Shown piece by piece: positions 63,999-64,000 of a DNA stretch of 64,000 nucleotides. This DNA is from Paraniabella hibiscisoli (lineage in GTDB: Bacteria; Bacteroidota; Bacteroidia; Chitinophagales; Chitinophagaceae), in contig NZ_JAKWBK010000001.1 of assembly GCF_022512515.1 (NCBI RefSeq), forward strand, positions 1,674,001-1,738,000, in the 5' to 3' direction. Numbering within the stretch: the first letter of the stretch is position 1; every line of letters begins with the position of its first letter. The position numbers and the translations under genes are program-made. A model generated the notes under the pieces. It saw nothing but the letters and a program-made list of their open reading frames with translations. It ran no database searches and was not told the DNA's origin.

Positions 63999-64000
63999 GT

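Overview
The window looks like a chromosome segment of a Bacteroidota bacterium, most likely in or near the Chitinophagaceae. The evidence is a SusC/SusD pair, GH97 and GH28 enzymes, TonB receptors with carboxypeptidase-like N-terminal domains, PepSY membrane proteins, DUF4374 and DUF2271 proteins, and few Shine-Dalgarno sites in the left two thirds. No tRNA, rRNA or CRISPR array was found.

A caution applies to everything below. Many genes are broken by single-base frame changes, mostly one base missing from a homopolymer. I rejoined them where the protein continues convincingly in the next frame. This pattern fits uncorrected sequencing error better than real gene decay, so most split genes are listed as one CDS.

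Left third (1-22.4 kb, glycan use and iron): the end of SusC, SusD, a small lipoprotein, an M60-type metallopeptidase with a ricin-like lectin end, a GH97 alpha-glucosidase, a giant GT84/GH94 cyclic-beta-glucan-synthase-like protein, a siderophore-type TonB receptor with a PepSY protein, a lipoprotein, and a GH28 polygalacturonase with a 14-bp palindrome upstream.

Middle (22.4-42.2 kb): a minus-strand flavin/iron operon (ankyrin protein, DUF2271, PepSY-flavodoxin-reductase fusion, ApbE), a 92-bp tandem repeat, a subtilase lipoprotein, and a TonB receptor plus DUF4374 lipoprotein that resemble XusA/XusB, with a divergent AraC regulator. Then come housekeeping-like genes: a hydrolase, an SRPBCC protein, cold shock protein, fatty acid desaturase and an outer-membrane porin. 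A remnant of a lasso-peptide B2-like protein lies at 38.7 kb.

Accessory island I (42.3-48.7 kb) is bracketed by related sequences that resemble a tRNA 3' end, each beside a terminator hairpin. Its cargo includes a trypsin-like lipoprotein, an IPT/TIG barrel protein, and a compact operon: a peptide with three 18-residue repeats, two overlapping paralogous 2OG-Fe(II) oxygenases and a GNAT acetyltransferase. The peptide and both oxygenases share a DDER motif. This is my best candidate for an undescribed system, perhaps a RiPP-like peptide pathway.

Accessory island II (48.8-57.2 kb) looks like a defence island: a cyclase-like protein, a nuclease-methyltransferase fusion, a second methyltransferase, a stand-alone RAMA domain, a CoiA-like nuclease, a TIR protein, and an internally duplicated unknown protein.

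The right end (57.2-64 kb) is mobile-element backbone: small unknown proteins, a DUF6166-like protein, a UmuD-like protein lacking its catalytic Ser and Lys, an inverted integrase remnant, an intact DUF6538-type tyrosine recombinase, an HTH protein, a toprim primase and two DUF2958 proteins. Several of these genes have clear Shine-Dalgarno sites, unlike the chromosomal genes on the left.
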